Part shown: in pieces, positions 36,653 to 46,663 of the stretch
Numbering within the stretch: the stretch's first letter is position 1
Layout of the letters: each line of letters opens with the position of its first letter
DNA from: Aggregatimonas sangjinii
GTDB lineage: Bacteria > Bacteroidota > Bacteroidia > Flavobacteriales > Flavobacteriaceae
Assembly: GCF_005943945.1 (NCBI RefSeq)
Contig: NZ_CP040710.1
Coordinates: forward strand, 1,437,001 to 1,501,000
Length of the DNA stretch: 64,000 nt
Direction: 5' to 3'
The notes under the pieces: generated by a model
The model's input: the letters and a program-made list of their open reading frames with translations, nothing else
What the model was told of the DNA's origin: nothing
The model's database searches: none
Made by a program: the position numbers and the translations under genes

Positions 36653-38503
36653 TTATTTGGTCGGTAGTCCTACCGCGTACTTATTTAGCCACTGTTTGAG
36701 CACCAATAAATTCCATATTAGAGGATAATTGTTCCAGCTTCCGTTCATGTGCTGCTTGATTTTATGAGCTACTTTATCCACATGTAAACCGGGAATACTT
36801 GAAAGGCCATCATTATCCAGTTCAGATAAGACCAATTCTTTTAATTCACCTCGGAACCATTCTTGAAAGGGTACGGTAAAACCTGCCTTTGGCCTATCGA
36901 ATATTTTTTTTGGCACGTAGGTATATAGTATATCCTTTAGGATTCTTTTCTTCGTATCGTTCTGAAATTTGAAATCGGTAGGTAGTTTATTGGCAAATTC
37001 CACTATCCTATAATCCATTAAGGGCGACCTTGCTTCTAGGGAAAATGCCATGGAAGCCCGATCTACTTTTGTATTGATTTCGGAGTTCAGGTAGGTTTTT
37101 AGGTCATAGTCCGATATGCGTTCATACAGGTTTTTATCGTTATGAAAAAGATACTCCTTATCGATAATCGGTTCATCCGACCAATCGTGGTCGATCCAAG
37201 AAAGGTCGATATCGGTAAGTAGGCCAACATAAAAGTGTTCGATTGTTTTAAACCCAAAGCCTTTTGCTATCGTTTTCGCCCGTTGATTGGGAAGCGTTTT
37301 CAAAATCCCGGCCATAGCTTTCCTCATGGGGTAGGGAATTGAAAAGATAGCCCGTCGGTCTTTAAGGTGGGTATATCTTTCATAACCAAGGAAAATTTCG
37401 TCTCCCGCATCGCCGGAAAGGGCTACGGTGACTTTTTTTCTGGTATGTTTGGCCAGTAACATTTGGGGTATCGCCGAAGAATCGCCAAACGGCTCATCAA
37501 AATAATCGGTAAAGTTATCGATGAGGCTTAGACTTTCCCTGTAATCGCATTCGATAACGTGGTGGTCGGTTTTCAAATGATCGGCTACCTGTTGGGCAAA
37601 GCCGCTTTCATCGAATCTTTTCTCATTGAACTTTATAGAAAATGTCTTTACCGAATTCGAAGCTCCGGCTACAGCCGTAGCGGCAATTAGCGAGGAGTCT
37701 ACGCCACCTGAAAGAAACACTCCTACGGGCACTTCGGCATACATTCTCAAATCGACAGCATCTTTAAGTATGCTGTTCAATTCCTCGGAGGCCTCTTCGT
37801 AACTTCCGAGAAACGGACTGCTGACGTTGGTTTCGATATCCCAATATTTCGTATCCTGCAACTTGCCTGTCTTGATATCGAACTCGAAGTAGTGCCCTGC
37901 CCTTAATTTGGTTATCTCGTTGAATATACAGATGGGATCGGGTATGTTTCCCCATTTAAGGTATTCGAGTATGGCTTTTTTCGATATGCTCAGATTGGGA
38001 TTATACAGTTTAATGGGCGATAGTTGGCTCGCAAATTCAAAATCGGTGCCACTGTGATAATAGTAGAAAGGTTTTTGTCCTAAACGATCCCTGGAACCAA
38101 AAAGAACTTGTTTTTCCAGGTCAACTATTACGAAGGCGAACATTCCGTTAAAGTGGTTAAGGCAGTCATTCCCATAGTGAAGGTAAGCCGCACAGATGAC
38201 CTCCGTATCACTGGACGTTTTAAAAACATATCCCTCACTTTGTAGTGAAGCTCGAAGTTCTTTGTAATTATAGATTTCGCCATTGAAGACGATTTCCACC
38301 TTATTTTCATAGGAAAAAGGTTGATTGGACCTTGGGTCTAAATCGATTATGGCAAGTCTGTTGTGGCCTAGGGTTACTTGGCCATTGGCTACCGGAACAG
38401 CTTTCCATGCGAGTTGGTCGGGACCCCTGAAATTCGTGCTTTTCAGTTTTTCTTCAACTTGCTTATCGTTATATTTAATCGTTGTTCCGTAGATTCCGCA
38501 CAT
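36653..38503 (-). CDS. AsnB-like glutamine-dependent amidotransferase 2 (polysaccharide locus)
   Basis: 616 residues. MCGIYGT supplies the C2 nucleophile, with NRLAIIDLDPRSNQP and VFNGEIYNYKELRASL in the glutaminase domain. The synthetase domain has FLSGGVDSSLIAA and ALSGDAGDEIFLGYERYTH. It is clearly a divergent paralogue of the amidotransferase at 32321, not a recent duplicate: loop regions and acceptor-side sequence differ strongly. Two such enzymes in one locus suggest two different amidated acceptor sugars or steps; that is inference. A 179-base gap separates it from the polymerase gene upstream. Confidence 0.9.
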   Translation of the reverse strand: MCGIYGTTIKYNDKQVEEKLKSTNFRGPDQLAWKAVPVANGQVTLGHNRLAIIDLDPRSNQPFSYENKVEIVFNGEIYNYKELRASLQSEGYVFKTSSDTEVICAAYLHYGNDCLNHFNGMFAFVIVDLEKQVLFGSRDRLGQKPFYYYHSGTDFEFASQLSPIKLYNPNLSISKKAILEYLKWGNIPDPICIFNEITKLRAGHYFEFDIKTGKLQDTKYWDIETNVSSPFLGSYEEASEELNSILKDAVDLRMYAEVPVGVFLSGGVDSSLIAATAVAGASNSVKTFSIKFNEKRFDESGFAQQVADHLKTDHHVIECDYRESLSLIDNFTDYFDEPFGDSSAIPQMLLAKHTRKKVTVALSGDAGDEIFLGYERYTHLKDRRAIFSIPYPMRKAMAGILKTLPNQRAKTIAKGFGFKTIEHFYVGLLTDIDLSWIDHDWSDEPIIDKEYLFHNDKNLYERISDYDLKTYLNSEINTKVDRASMAFSLEARSPLMDYRIVEFANKLPTDFKFQNDTKKRILKDILYTYVPKKIFDRPKAGFTVPFQEWFRGELKELVLSELDNDGLSSIPGLHVDKVAHKIKQHMNGSWNNYPLIWNLLVLKQWLNKYAVGLPTK

Positions 38504-38682
38504 TTGATGGCTAAATTTTATTGATTATTTTGAGGTCGATGAGCACGGTTGATTATGCAAAACATGTTGTGGATTTCATTGCCAAAAAAGCGGAAGATCA
38601 TATCCTTAATCTAAACTCTTTTTAACTTAAAATAGTATGTAGATCGTCCTGAATAAATTATTTGCAACAAGTGCGTAATCAC

Positions 38683-39819
38683 TTAATTTTCGATTAAAAA
38701 CTCTCGCTGGGGGATATCATCCAATTGTTCCGCTTTGAGCTCCTTTGCCAGGCGTATTTGATGAAATATCCATAGTGCGAGCAGTATCATAAAATCCATG
38801 GTGAAAAAATTATGAAAGGTTAGCATAAACAGGGCAAAAGCGATACCCTGCATAATAAGAAAGGGTTTCTGCTTGAACAGTTTTACTCCCATAACTAGAA
38901 AATAGATATTCATTGTCAAAAAGACTACGAAGGGAAATAGACCAGCTTCCCCCAGAATGAGGAGGTAGGCATTGTGCACGCTTACAGGACTGAACCCGGT
39001 ACTTTGAAAAGAATTATACCCGTTTCCAAAAAAGGGTTTATCCGCTATGTACGGATAGTAAATCGCCCATGTTTCGGTCCTGGAAGCCTCGTTCGCATTT
39101 TGTAGTGATCCCTGTTCTTGGTTGACCACTGCCGTGAACAAATTGAGACGTGTCGTATTTAATTTGAACAACGAACCAAAAATGGGTAGTAAAACGAGCA
39201 AACCGAACCCCGCGGCCAAAATTCTAACATTTTTAACGCTTATTCGCATAGAGATCAGATTGATTAGCACCCAAATAATCAAAAAGGTTCTTGAAAAGGT
39301 GATAATACCGCAAATGGTAATCACTACCTGGAAAAGTGTTCTGATGTAAAATTTCTTGACATTAAAAGTAAGAGTATAGGCCAAAATCGCAACAAAACCT
39401 CCAAGATTGGCATTGATATAAAGTCCCCCGTATCTTCCATAACTTGTGGAGAAAAAGGCGGCCTCCACAATAATGGATAGGGTTCCGATAATTAAAAAGA
39501 ATAACAGTTCGTTAATTTTGATGTGTTTTACAAAGACACTGCCGGCAAATATGGCAATGAGATATTTTATCAGGGTGATAAAGAAATCACTCTCTATTCC
39601 TGAATAAAGATTTACGCCGCTGATCAAGAAATAGCTAAGCCCGAGTAGTAGTAGCCACACATTCGGTTTGCCCCCTTTGTGAACGATGAGGAAAACGAGC
39701 AGGAGACCATAGGTGAGATAACTCAGCACACTACCAATAGCCTGATTTCCCCCAAAAAAGAATGCCGTCGGGATATTGAGGAAGGTTAACGTTAAGATGG
39801 CGTATTTTAAAACTTTCAT
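38683..39819 (-). CDS. O-antigen ligase/polymerase-like membrane protein (Wzy candidate)
   Basis: 378 residues with about ten hydrophobic helices. The Wzy_C/O-antigen-ligase signature is visible near residues 245-285: ANEASRTETWAIYYPYIADK, then FFGNGYNSFQSTG and VHNAYLLILGEAGLF. These arginine- and histidine-containing loops are typical of the periplasmic loop region. As the only such protein in the locus it most likely polymerises the flipped repeat units. A ligase role is possible because WaaL and Wzy are hard to tell apart by sequence. Confidence 0.85.
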   Translation of the reverse strand: MKVLKYAILTLTFLNIPTAFFFGGNQAIGSVLSYLTYGLLLVFLIVHKGGKPNVWLLLLGLSYFLISGVNLYSGIESDFFITLIKYLIAIFAGSVFVKHIKINELLFFLIIGTLSIIVEAAFFSTSYGRYGGLYINANLGGFVAILAYTLTFNVKKFYIRTLFQVVITICGIITFSRTFLIIWVLINLISMRISVKNVRILAAGFGLLVLLPIFGSLFKLNTTRLNLFTAVVNQEQGSLQNANEASRTETWAIYYPYIADKPFFGNGYNSFQSTGFSPVSVHNAYLLILGEAGLFPFVVFLTMNIYFLVMGVKLFKQKPFLIMQGIAFALFMLTFHNFFTMDFMILLALWIFHQIRLAKELKAEQLDDIPQREFLIEN

Positions 39820-39884
39820 TTTTTGAAATCAACTATCTTCGGGATTCATGTTATAGGTGAAAAACAGGGCGTAAAGATATCTTT

Positions 39885-40994
39885 TTAACGATCCGATAGC
39901 AATTCTGTGATATGGGTTTCCCAAATATTCATTATCTCGTCCGCCTCATACGCCTTCGACGATGCCAACGCCTTTTCGCTTAATGATGTTCGCAATTCTT
40001 CGCTTTTCATCATTTTCTCTAGATAGTACTCCAGTTTATTTTGCGACCCGACGGGTATCAAAAAGCCATTTTCGCCGTGTGCTATCAACTCGGATGGACC
40101 GTGGGGACAATCTGTTGAAACGCTAGGCACCCCAAAATACAGTGCTTCTATCAGAGCGTTCGGAAATCCTTCCGATTTTGAGGTAAAGGCGAAGATATCG
40201 GCATGGTTGTAAAAATCCCAAATTTTTTGCTGGCTTCCGACCAGCTCGATTTGGGTCTCGATAGCCAATTCCTTAGCCAAATTTCTATAGTTTGCCTCTT
40301 CGTCTCCTTCGCCGACTATGATGACCTTCCAGCCTTGGTTTTCAACCCTCGAAAAGGCCTTAATCAGCAAATCTTGGGATTTGTTCTTATCCAGCCTGCC
40401 AACGCTCAGGATGTTTTTGATTTCTTTTTTTTCCGGTCGGGGCACTATTCGCTTCGCTGCCAATTCTTTTGACAACGGGTTGGGAACGATATGCACCTTC
40501 TCTGCTGGGGTAAACGCCTTATAGAACTTACCGTTGGCTTTGGTTTGCACAATTAAAAGGGAACAAAATCGGTACGTTAGGTTGCGCAGTATTTTCCAAA
40601 ACCGGGTAGGGGGGTTCGCTACGGGGTTATTTCGTTCGCTAATGATACAGGGTAATTTACTTTGCTTGGCGGCCAAAATAGAAAAGATGTTGACCACGGT
40701 CATAAAGCTGACCACTAAATCTACCTTATTGTCCCTGATAAGTTGTTTTAAGGTTTGTAAGGTATTGAAGTATTCTCGTATTCGATTAAGACCGGACGAA
40801 GAACTTTCTGCTGAGAGATTGCAGTGAAGATGTTGTATTTCAGGGTGTAAAGGGTAAAAAGAAGGATGGTCTTTCAATGTAATGATAATCACATTGTACT
40901 TTTTGCAAAGGTGATTGGCCAAGGTAGTCAAAACCCTTTCTGCACCACCGTGCAAAAGTATATAAGTGACAAATGCAATCGTCTTTTTGGCCAT
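39885..40994 (-). CDS. Glycosyltransferase family 4-like, no. 3
   Basis: 369 residues, GT-B fold. IAFVTYILLHGGAERVLTTLANHL begins the acceptor half, with LPCIISERNNPVANPP characteristic of GalNAc-transferase-like GT4 proteins (PglH-type). The donor half has NILSVGRLDKNKSQDLLIKAF, VIIVGEGDEEANYRNLA and IFAFTSKSEGFPNALIEALYFG with E-x7-E, then STDCPHGPSELI. Resemblance to HexNAc transferases would fit the UDP-GalNAc-type precursors made by this locus, but the specificity is inference. Confidence 0.9.
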   Translation of the reverse strand: MAKKTIAFVTYILLHGGAERVLTTLANHLCKKYNVIIITLKDHPSFYPLHPEIQHLHCNLSAESSSSGLNRIREYFNTLQTLKQLIRDNKVDLVVSFMTVVNIFSILAAKQSKLPCIISERNNPVANPPTRFWKILRNLTYRFCSLLIVQTKANGKFYKAFTPAEKVHIVPNPLSKELAAKRIVPRPEKKEIKNILSVGRLDKNKSQDLLIKAFSRVENQGWKVIIVGEGDEEANYRNLAKELAIETQIELVGSQQKIWDFYNHADIFAFTSKSEGFPNALIEALYFGVPSVSTDCPHGPSELIAHGENGFLIPVGSQNKLEYYLEKMMKSEELRTSLSEKALASSKAYEADEIMNIWETHITELLSDR

Positions 40995-41022
40995 ATTTCG
41001 TTGCGTATCTTATAGGTTTATT

Positions 41023-41991
41023 CTAATGAGCGCCGCCTTTCAACCACCTATTGATTCTTACCAAAGCGTTATACCATTTAACCGGCGTATATTGAGCAAT
41101 TCGCAATGATATACTCGAATTTTCAGCATCTACATACTTGGCAAATTCTTTTTTAATTTGTTGGCGGTGTACCTGTTTGGGATCTACTTTGTGGTTATGA
41201 TTAATACCCTTATAATTCATTAAAAGCATTTCTGTAACAAAGCGCTTCGTAATACTTTTCAGGGAATCATACTTGGGGTCATTATTAATTTTTTCGTTGA
41301 CAAATCGCGCAGCTTCCAGCGAATCAAGGCTTTTTAGCTTGTACGGCCCCCTGGTAACACTATCGCCCAAGTTAAAGTAATTATAAAATGGATCGGATAT
41401 AAAGACCAAACTGTCGATGCTATCGATCAACGTAACGGCAAAGTATACATCTTCGGCCATGACCCCCTCTTTAAATCGAAGGTCGCCGATGACATCCCTG
41501 CTGTATAAGCGTGTGCAGGCAGAAAAATCCTGGTTTGCGATAATTCTGGTCATCGCGGTCAAACTATCCTGAATTTCTACTTTTCTGTCGTGTTCGGGCT
41601 TTTTGTAGGTATCCTCAAAACGATTTACAAGATTACATTCAACAACTCCCTGACTATGGGTGGTCATTAACTTCATCATTTCGAAATACATTTCACGGTC
41701 TAACCAATCATCGCTATCCACAAAAGCAATATAATCGCCAGTGGCATTGTTTAAACCATTGTTTCGTGCGCCACTGGCTCCTTTATTTTCCTGATGAAAA
41801 ACCTTTATGCGCTCATCCTTTTTTAGGTAATCGTCACAGATTTGCGGACAGAGGTCGGGTGAACCGTCATCTACAAGTATAACCTCTAAGTTGGTATACG
41901 TCTGGTCAAGTATACTATCGACACAACGGTGCAAGTATTTTTCAGCTTTGTAGACCGGTACGATAACACTGATTTTGTCGTTACGTTTCAT
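41023..41991 (-). CDS. Glycosyltransferase family 2, no. 1
   Basis: 322 residues, GT-A fold. ISVIVPVYKAEKYLHRCVDSIL, LEVILVDDGSPDLCPQICDDY and YIAFVDSDDWLDREMY show the nucleotide-binding strand, first acidic residue and DxD-type motif of inverting GT2 enzymes. It is paralogous to the GT2 at 42762, sharing most of the first 110 residues, but differs in the C-terminal acceptor part. A 120-base gap separates it from the methyltransferase upstream. Confidence 0.92.
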   Translation of the reverse strand: MKRNDKISVIVPVYKAEKYLHRCVDSILDQTYTNLEVILVDDGSPDLCPQICDDYLKKDERIKVFHQENKGASGARNNGLNNATGDYIAFVDSDDWLDREMYFEMMKLMTTHSQGVVECNLVNRFEDTYKKPEHDRKVEIQDSLTAMTRIIANQDFSACTRLYSRDVIGDLRFKEGVMAEDVYFAVTLIDSIDSLVFISDPFYNYFNLGDSVTRGPYKLKSLDSLEAARFVNEKINNDPKYDSLKSITKRFVTEMLLMNYKGINHNHKVDPKQVHRQQIKKEFAKYVDAENSSISLRIAQYTPVKWYNALVRINRWLKGGAH

Positions 41992-42111
41992 TAATACTTC
42001 AAGTGTTTACTAAATAAGTTAATGATGTGAATTGGTTGTCTTGGTCAAACGTGCTAAGTGTGGAATAACTTCAATGCTCGATTCTCCACTTTCCGGGCTT
42101 TGACGACGCTT

Positions 42112-42690
42112 TTATAAGTTGCTTTTATATATCAAAATATTCCGCACGTCTTTTTCAACACTTATTGTTTTCAGTAGCGAGAATTTATTTTCCAACAAAA
42201 AATTGAAAGTGTGATAGAATTGATAACCAGGGGTTCCCTGTTTGATTTGATCAACGACCAAATACTTCATTTTCCCTTGATGCCTTTGTATAGAATCTTC
42301 AAGATCGGGTTCCGAGATATTGTGTATCCAATTAAATAATAAAAGGCATTCGAATGAATTTTCGGTGATATCGTTTAGCCCACCTACTTTATAGGTCACT
42401 TCATCGTACATCTCGCTCGCCGCCTGAATCACTTTTGGGTCGATATCGTAACCGATTTTGGTCTTTACATTCGTATGCACGAGGATTTCCCCAAAACCAC
42501 ATCCTACTTCGACAATTGAATCGAGACCAAGGTTGCTCAATTCGTTGGCAAGTTGAAATTTGTAAGGCCTATTGTAAATGTTATTTTCTACATGCCATAC
42601 ATCAAACCCATACTTTTCCCAAGATTTTTTCAGTTGGGCACGTTTGTTCAAAAACTGGATTTTGTAAATGATTTTTTTGAAGATATTCAT
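42112..42690 (-). CDS. Small SAM-dependent methyltransferase-like protein of the polysaccharide locus
   Basis: 192 residues. The SAM motif I is SIVEVGCGFGEILVHT, followed by IGYDIDPKVIQAASEMY and LLLFNWIHNISE, the motif II/post-II region of class I methyltransferases. It ends close after the fold, so there is no extra domain. Between two GT2 genes it may O-methylate a sugar of the repeat unit or cap the chain; which is not clear. The upstream GT2 ends 71 bases before this start. Confidence 0.82.
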   Translation of the reverse strand: MNIFKKIIYKIQFLNKRAQLKKSWEKYGFDVWHVENNIYNRPYKFQLANELSNLGLDSIVEVGCGFGEILVHTNVKTKIGYDIDPKVIQAASEMYDEVTYKVGGLNDITENSFECLLLFNWIHNISEPDLEDSIQRHQGKMKYLVVDQIKQGTPGYQFYHTFNFLLENKFSLLKTISVEKDVRNILIYKSNL

Positions 42691-42761
42691 GATGGTTCAA
42701 TTTTTCTAGCAAATGGAGGGGTACCTTGTTCGAGCGCTTTGATTCGGCCATCCCCAAATAT

Positions 42762-43724
42762 TCAATTTCTTAATTTCAGTCGTTGTTTATTCAGTTTGTA
42801 AAACATTCGATATCCCCAAAAGGGCAAGGTGTTTATAAGCTTTATATAGGGGTTTAAATAAGGTTTTTTCGAATTTTCAATGATTAGACTTCTCATCTTT
42901 TTCAAATTATCCTTTGAAGGATCAAGATGCGGATTTTCCAATAGGGAATGGAAATGATATTGCAGATTACCAAGATAGTTTTTTCGCAAGATTTCTTTGG
43001 CTCTTGGTGTCTTTGCTATATTAAAGAAGTTCTCCATGGCTCGTTTGATGACCCAAAAGCCATCCAGTTTCTTTTGACCATAATTGCTTCTCATAATACT
43101 TTCGCCTTCTTGGGAATAGTAATAAAGCGCCAGTGGTATAAATCCTAACTTGTCGATTTTTTGGTACACTTGGGATAGGAAGAGTATGTCTTCGTATATC
43201 TTATCCTTTTCGAATTGAATATCCTTTATCAGGTCATAGGCGTACAGTTTGTTCCAGACATTGTAAAAACCAGGGTAAACGATTCGTTCAAATGCCGTAT
43301 CAAGAGGCTCGACGATTACTTTGTCTTCCTGCTCAAAGTAGGTTGACTCTCCTTTCTGTAAAGAACATTCCACCACTTGAAGTTTGTGGGCAAGCATTGC
43401 CTTTAGGAGTAATTCGTACATTTTCGGGCGTATGTAGTCGTCACTATCAACACAACCAAAATAGGTTCCTGTAGCTACCTTAATACCATTGTTTCGGGCC
43501 ATGCTAAGGCCTTGATTTTCTTGGTGTATAACCTTGATGCGGTCATCTTTTTTAGCATACTCGTCACATATGGCACCGCAACTGTCCGGAGAGCCATCGT
43601 TTACAAGAATAATTTCCAGATTGGTGTAGGTTTGCGCGATCACACTATCAACACACTGGTGTAGGGTGTCTTTTACCTTGTAGACTGGAATAACTACCGA
43701 TATTTTAGGGGATGCCAAATCCAT
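42762..43724 (-). CDS. Glycosyltransferase family 2, no. 2
   Basis: 320 residues, GT-A fold with ISVVIPVYKVKDTLHQCVDSVI, LEIILVNDGSPDSCGAICDEY and YFGCVDSDDYIRPKMYELLL (DxD-type motif). It is a paralogue of the GT2 at 41023. Its start lies 4 bases after the flippase stop, so both are on one transcript. Donor and acceptor are unknown. Confidence 0.92.
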   Translation of the reverse strand: MDLASPKISVVIPVYKVKDTLHQCVDSVIAQTYTNLEIILVNDGSPDSCGAICDEYAKKDDRIKVIHQENQGLSMARNNGIKVATGTYFGCVDSDDYIRPKMYELLLKAMLAHKLQVVECSLQKGESTYFEQEDKVIVEPLDTAFERIVYPGFYNVWNKLYAYDLIKDIQFEKDKIYEDILFLSQVYQKIDKLGFIPLALYYYSQEGESIMRSNYGQKKLDGFWVIKRAMENFFNIAKTPRAKEILRKNYLGNLQYHFHSLLENPHLDPSKDNLKKMRSLIIENSKKPYLNPYIKLINTLPFWGYRMFYKLNKQRLKLRN

Positions 43725-43728
43725 TCTT

Positions 43729-45258
43729 TTATCCTTTTCGTTTTACGACCCTGTCAATCAAATCCTTAAACCCTTTTGCAAAGAAAAACATACACGGTAG
43801 TAGTACAACTAATAATATAACGTTTAATTGTATTGCGTACAGAAACCAATTAAGATAGGTGTCCGGGACAGTACTTACTATAATATCCTTTAAGTAGCTA
43901 ACCGCGAAAGCTGGAATCAATATGGCGAGCAGAAGTTTTATGAAATACCCCCAAAAATTTTGCAAAACGCTTTTTTTAAACCCGCTGGAGAACAAATAAT
44001 AAGGTTTCCAGAAGACGAGAATGCTCGTAACACTTATGGTCGTACCGAAAATAATTCCCTTTATTCCCCAAATCATTCCACAAAAGATGGAGATGCCCAG
44101 ATTTAAGACAATCTCTACAATCGGAGCCCAAGTATCTTTATAAAGACCGTAGGCATGTATAAAGGTATCGATGGGCATTCTAGCCACCAGGACAAAATAG
44201 TTGATGGCCATTAAAATAATGATATCGTGTTCCAATACATACTTTTCCCCAATCCATATAACGATAAAAGAATCAATAAGGTAATATAGGTTAAGTGCAG
44301 TAAAGCCCGCCATAAAAAAGCGCAGCGTCATCATCTCCCAGAATACTTTACCGATTTGTTTTGGATTGTTTTCGGCTATTAGATTGCCTACACCGGCATT
44401 GAGACCCGAAAACATTTTACCCACTATGTTCTGCAACATGGTGAATATTATCAGATAGTTCTGGTAGAATGCAACACTTGTAACACTTACCAGCGCGAAA
44501 ATTAAAAGCTGATCGGTACCATAGGTGACGAAAGCCGATATTTTGTGTACGAATACGCGCTTGATGGTCACAATGATATCCTTAAAATCGGCTAGAACCT
44601 CTTTCGTGGTCTTTAGATTAAAGTCAAGCCAAGGATACTGCTGTTTTAAACGGTAGCGAATGATGAAACTATAAATAATCGAGAATACAAGTTCCAAGGA
44701 AATCCATAGGTATAGGTTCGCGTAGTAGTACGCAATGGCCGTTTGCAGAATAAGCCTGATGATATTAGAGGTCTGCAGGTAAGAAGTAATGATATACTCT
44801 TTCTGATCGGCCTGTAGCAGGGTCTGATGAAAATTGACCAGATAGCCCAGTAGGGAGGAAAATAAAAAGGCGTAGAAACAATAAAGTATCAATCCGAGTG
44901 AAAAGGAAGTGTTCTCAAAGGAGTATCCAATAAAAAAAGAGTAGATGATGGCGATGCTCAGGACCAACAGAGCGACCCTTTTGTAAAGGAATCCCATCAA
45001 GGATACTATTTTGTTCAATTGCTCCCTGTCATTGTCAAGCAATGGCTTATACAGGGCAAAGCCTATGGCCGTGCCAATGCCGAGTTCCGCTAAGTTTAGA
45101 AAGCCTAAAATACTTTGGAGCGTACCTACCACGCCCAAGAATTCCGCACCCAGGTAATCTAAAAAGATTTTTCTACTGAAAAACCCCACAAAGGTATACA
45201 GCAGATAAAATATCAAATTTACCTTGATATTCTTAAGTGCATAGTTTACCCTTGACAT
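43729..45258 (-). CDS. Polysaccharide flippase (Wzx-like)
   Basis: 509 residues with about 12-14 hydrophobic helices and the MOP-superfamily pattern: the N-terminal amphipathic region NYALKNIKVNLIFYLLYT, FSRKIFLDYLGAEFLGVVGT and AELGIGTAIGFALYKPLL, typical of Wzx and related transporters. It would move the undecaprenyl-linked repeat unit to the periplasm for polymerisation. As the sole Wzx-like gene in the locus it pairs with the Wzy candidate at 38683. Spacing to the next gene downstream is 4 bases. Confidence 0.9.
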   Translation of the reverse strand: MSRVNYALKNIKVNLIFYLLYTFVGFFSRKIFLDYLGAEFLGVVGTLQSILGFLNLAELGIGTAIGFALYKPLLDNDREQLNKIVSLMGFLYKRVALLVLSIAIIYSFFIGYSFENTSFSLGLILYCFYAFLFSSLLGYLVNFHQTLLQADQKEYIITSYLQTSNIIRLILQTAIAYYYANLYLWISLELVFSIIYSFIIRYRLKQQYPWLDFNLKTTKEVLADFKDIIVTIKRVFVHKISAFVTYGTDQLLIFALVSVTSVAFYQNYLIIFTMLQNIVGKMFSGLNAGVGNLIAENNPKQIGKVFWEMMTLRFFMAGFTALNLYYLIDSFIVIWIGEKYVLEHDIIILMAINYFVLVARMPIDTFIHAYGLYKDTWAPIVEIVLNLGISIFCGMIWGIKGIIFGTTISVTSILVFWKPYYLFSSGFKKSVLQNFWGYFIKLLLAILIPAFAVSYLKDIIVSTVPDTYLNWFLYAIQLNVILLVVLLPCMFFFAKGFKDLIDRVVKRKG

Positions 45259-45372
45259 AGGAAGCTATATAAGGTTGGCATCATTTGTCTTTTGTACATC
45301 TTGCGGACCACACCCTGAAAATTAGAGAATTACAGTGTCGGGCAATCAAAATCGAAGATTTAAGCTCGCTTT

Positions 45373-46656
45373 TTACAATCTCGCGTGCACTTGATCTGGT
45401 GCTAAGATGCCTTTTACATCGTATAATACACCGTCTTTTTTTAACAGCGATTTCAAATCCATCTGCAAAAACTCTTTATGTGCCACGGTAAGTACCACCG
45501 CATCGAATTTTTTGTTCGGTATACTTTTTTGGGTAGTCAATTTATACTCGTGCTCCACTTCTTCAGGGGAGGCCCAAGGGTCAAGTATGTCGAGGTGGGC
45601 ACCATAGCTTTTTAGATTATTGATAACATCTACGGCTTTGGTATTTCGAACATCAGGACAGTTTTCCTTAAACGTTATCCCAAGTACTAGAATATCGGCA
45701 CCTTTAACCTTGATGTCTTGCTGTACCATTAGTTTGACCACTTCGGCAGCTACGTATTTGCCCATACCGTCATTCATGCGTCTACCGGCGAGTATAATTT
45801 CAGGATGATAACCATATTGCTGTGCTTTTTGCGCCAAATAATACGGGTCAACACCAATGCAGTGACCGCCTACCAAGCCGGGCTTAAAAGGAAGGAAATT
45901 CCATTTTGTTCCTGCCGCTTTCAATACATCGTGGGTGTCAATATCCATAAGGTTGAATATTTTCGCCAACTCGTTTACGAAAGCGATATTGATATCCCTT
46001 TGCGAATTCTCAATGACCTTAGCGGCTTCGGCCACTTTGATCGTAGGAGCCAAATGAGTACCAGCAGTAATTACAGAGGCATAAAGAGCATCTACTTTTT
46101 TTCCTATTTCGGGGGTCGAACCTGAGGTTACTTTCAATATTTTTTCGACCGTATGCTCCTTGTCGCCCGGATTGATACGTTCGGGAGAGTAGCCGACAAA
46201 GAAATCCTCATTGAATTTAAGACCACTTACTCTTTCAAGGACCGGAACGCACTCATCTTCTGTTACACCGGGATAAACGGTAGATTCATAAACTACGATG
46301 TCACCTTTTTTAAGAACGGAACCTACGGTCTCGCTCGATTTGTACAAAGGAGTGAGTATTGGCCTATTGGTACTGTCGACAGGAGTAGGAACGGTAACCA
46401 CATAATAATTACAATCTTTAATATCATCGAGTTGGTTAGAACAATATAGGCCTTTGTCGTTGGCAGGCGAATCTTGTAACACAGCCTTCAAAACATCGTC
46501 TTCAACCTCAAGAGTACTATCCGTACCCGAGCGTAGTTCAGCTATCCGTTCCGAATTGATGTCAAATCCGACAACCGAATATTTTGTGGCGAATAAACGC
46601 GCTAACGGCAATCCGACGTACCCTAATCCTATAACTGCTATCTTAATATTGCTCAT
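45373..46656 (-). CDS. Nucleotide sugar dehydrogenase, UDP-N-acetylhexosamine 6-dehydrogenase type (TviB/WbpA-like)
   Basis: 427 residues. The NAD-binding start is IAVIGLGYVGLPLARLFA, the substrate region is SPERINPGDKEHTVEKI and the catalytic cysteine lies in GGHCIGVDPYYLAQKAQ. The GGHCIGVDPYYL form, rather than GSGYGGSCFPKD, marks the UDP-HexNAc dehydrogenase group that makes UDP-GlcNAcA or UDP-GalNAcA. With the 4-epimerase at 48547 it resembles the Vi-antigen TviB/TviC and P. aeruginosa WbpO/WbpP pairs. It follows UDP-glucose dehydrogenase by 7 bases. Confidence 0.9.
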   Translation of the reverse strand: MSNIKIAVIGLGYVGLPLARLFATKYSVVGFDINSERIAELRSGTDSTLEVEDDVLKAVLQDSPANDKGLYCSNQLDDIKDCNYYVVTVPTPVDSTNRPILTPLYKSSETVGSVLKKGDIVVYESTVYPGVTEDECVPVLERVSGLKFNEDFFVGYSPERINPGDKEHTVEKILKVTSGSTPEIGKKVDALYASVITAGTHLAPTIKVAEAAKVIENSQRDINIAFVNELAKIFNLMDIDTHDVLKAAGTKWNFLPFKPGLVGGHCIGVDPYYLAQKAQQYGYHPEIILAGRRMNDGMGKYVAAEVVKLMVQQDIKVKGADILVLGITFKENCPDVRNTKAVDVINNLKSYGAHLDILDPWASPEEVEHEYKLTTQKSIPNKKFDAVVLTVAHKEFLQMDLKSLLKKDGVLYDVKGILAPDQVHARL

Positions 46657-46663
46657 AAAATAT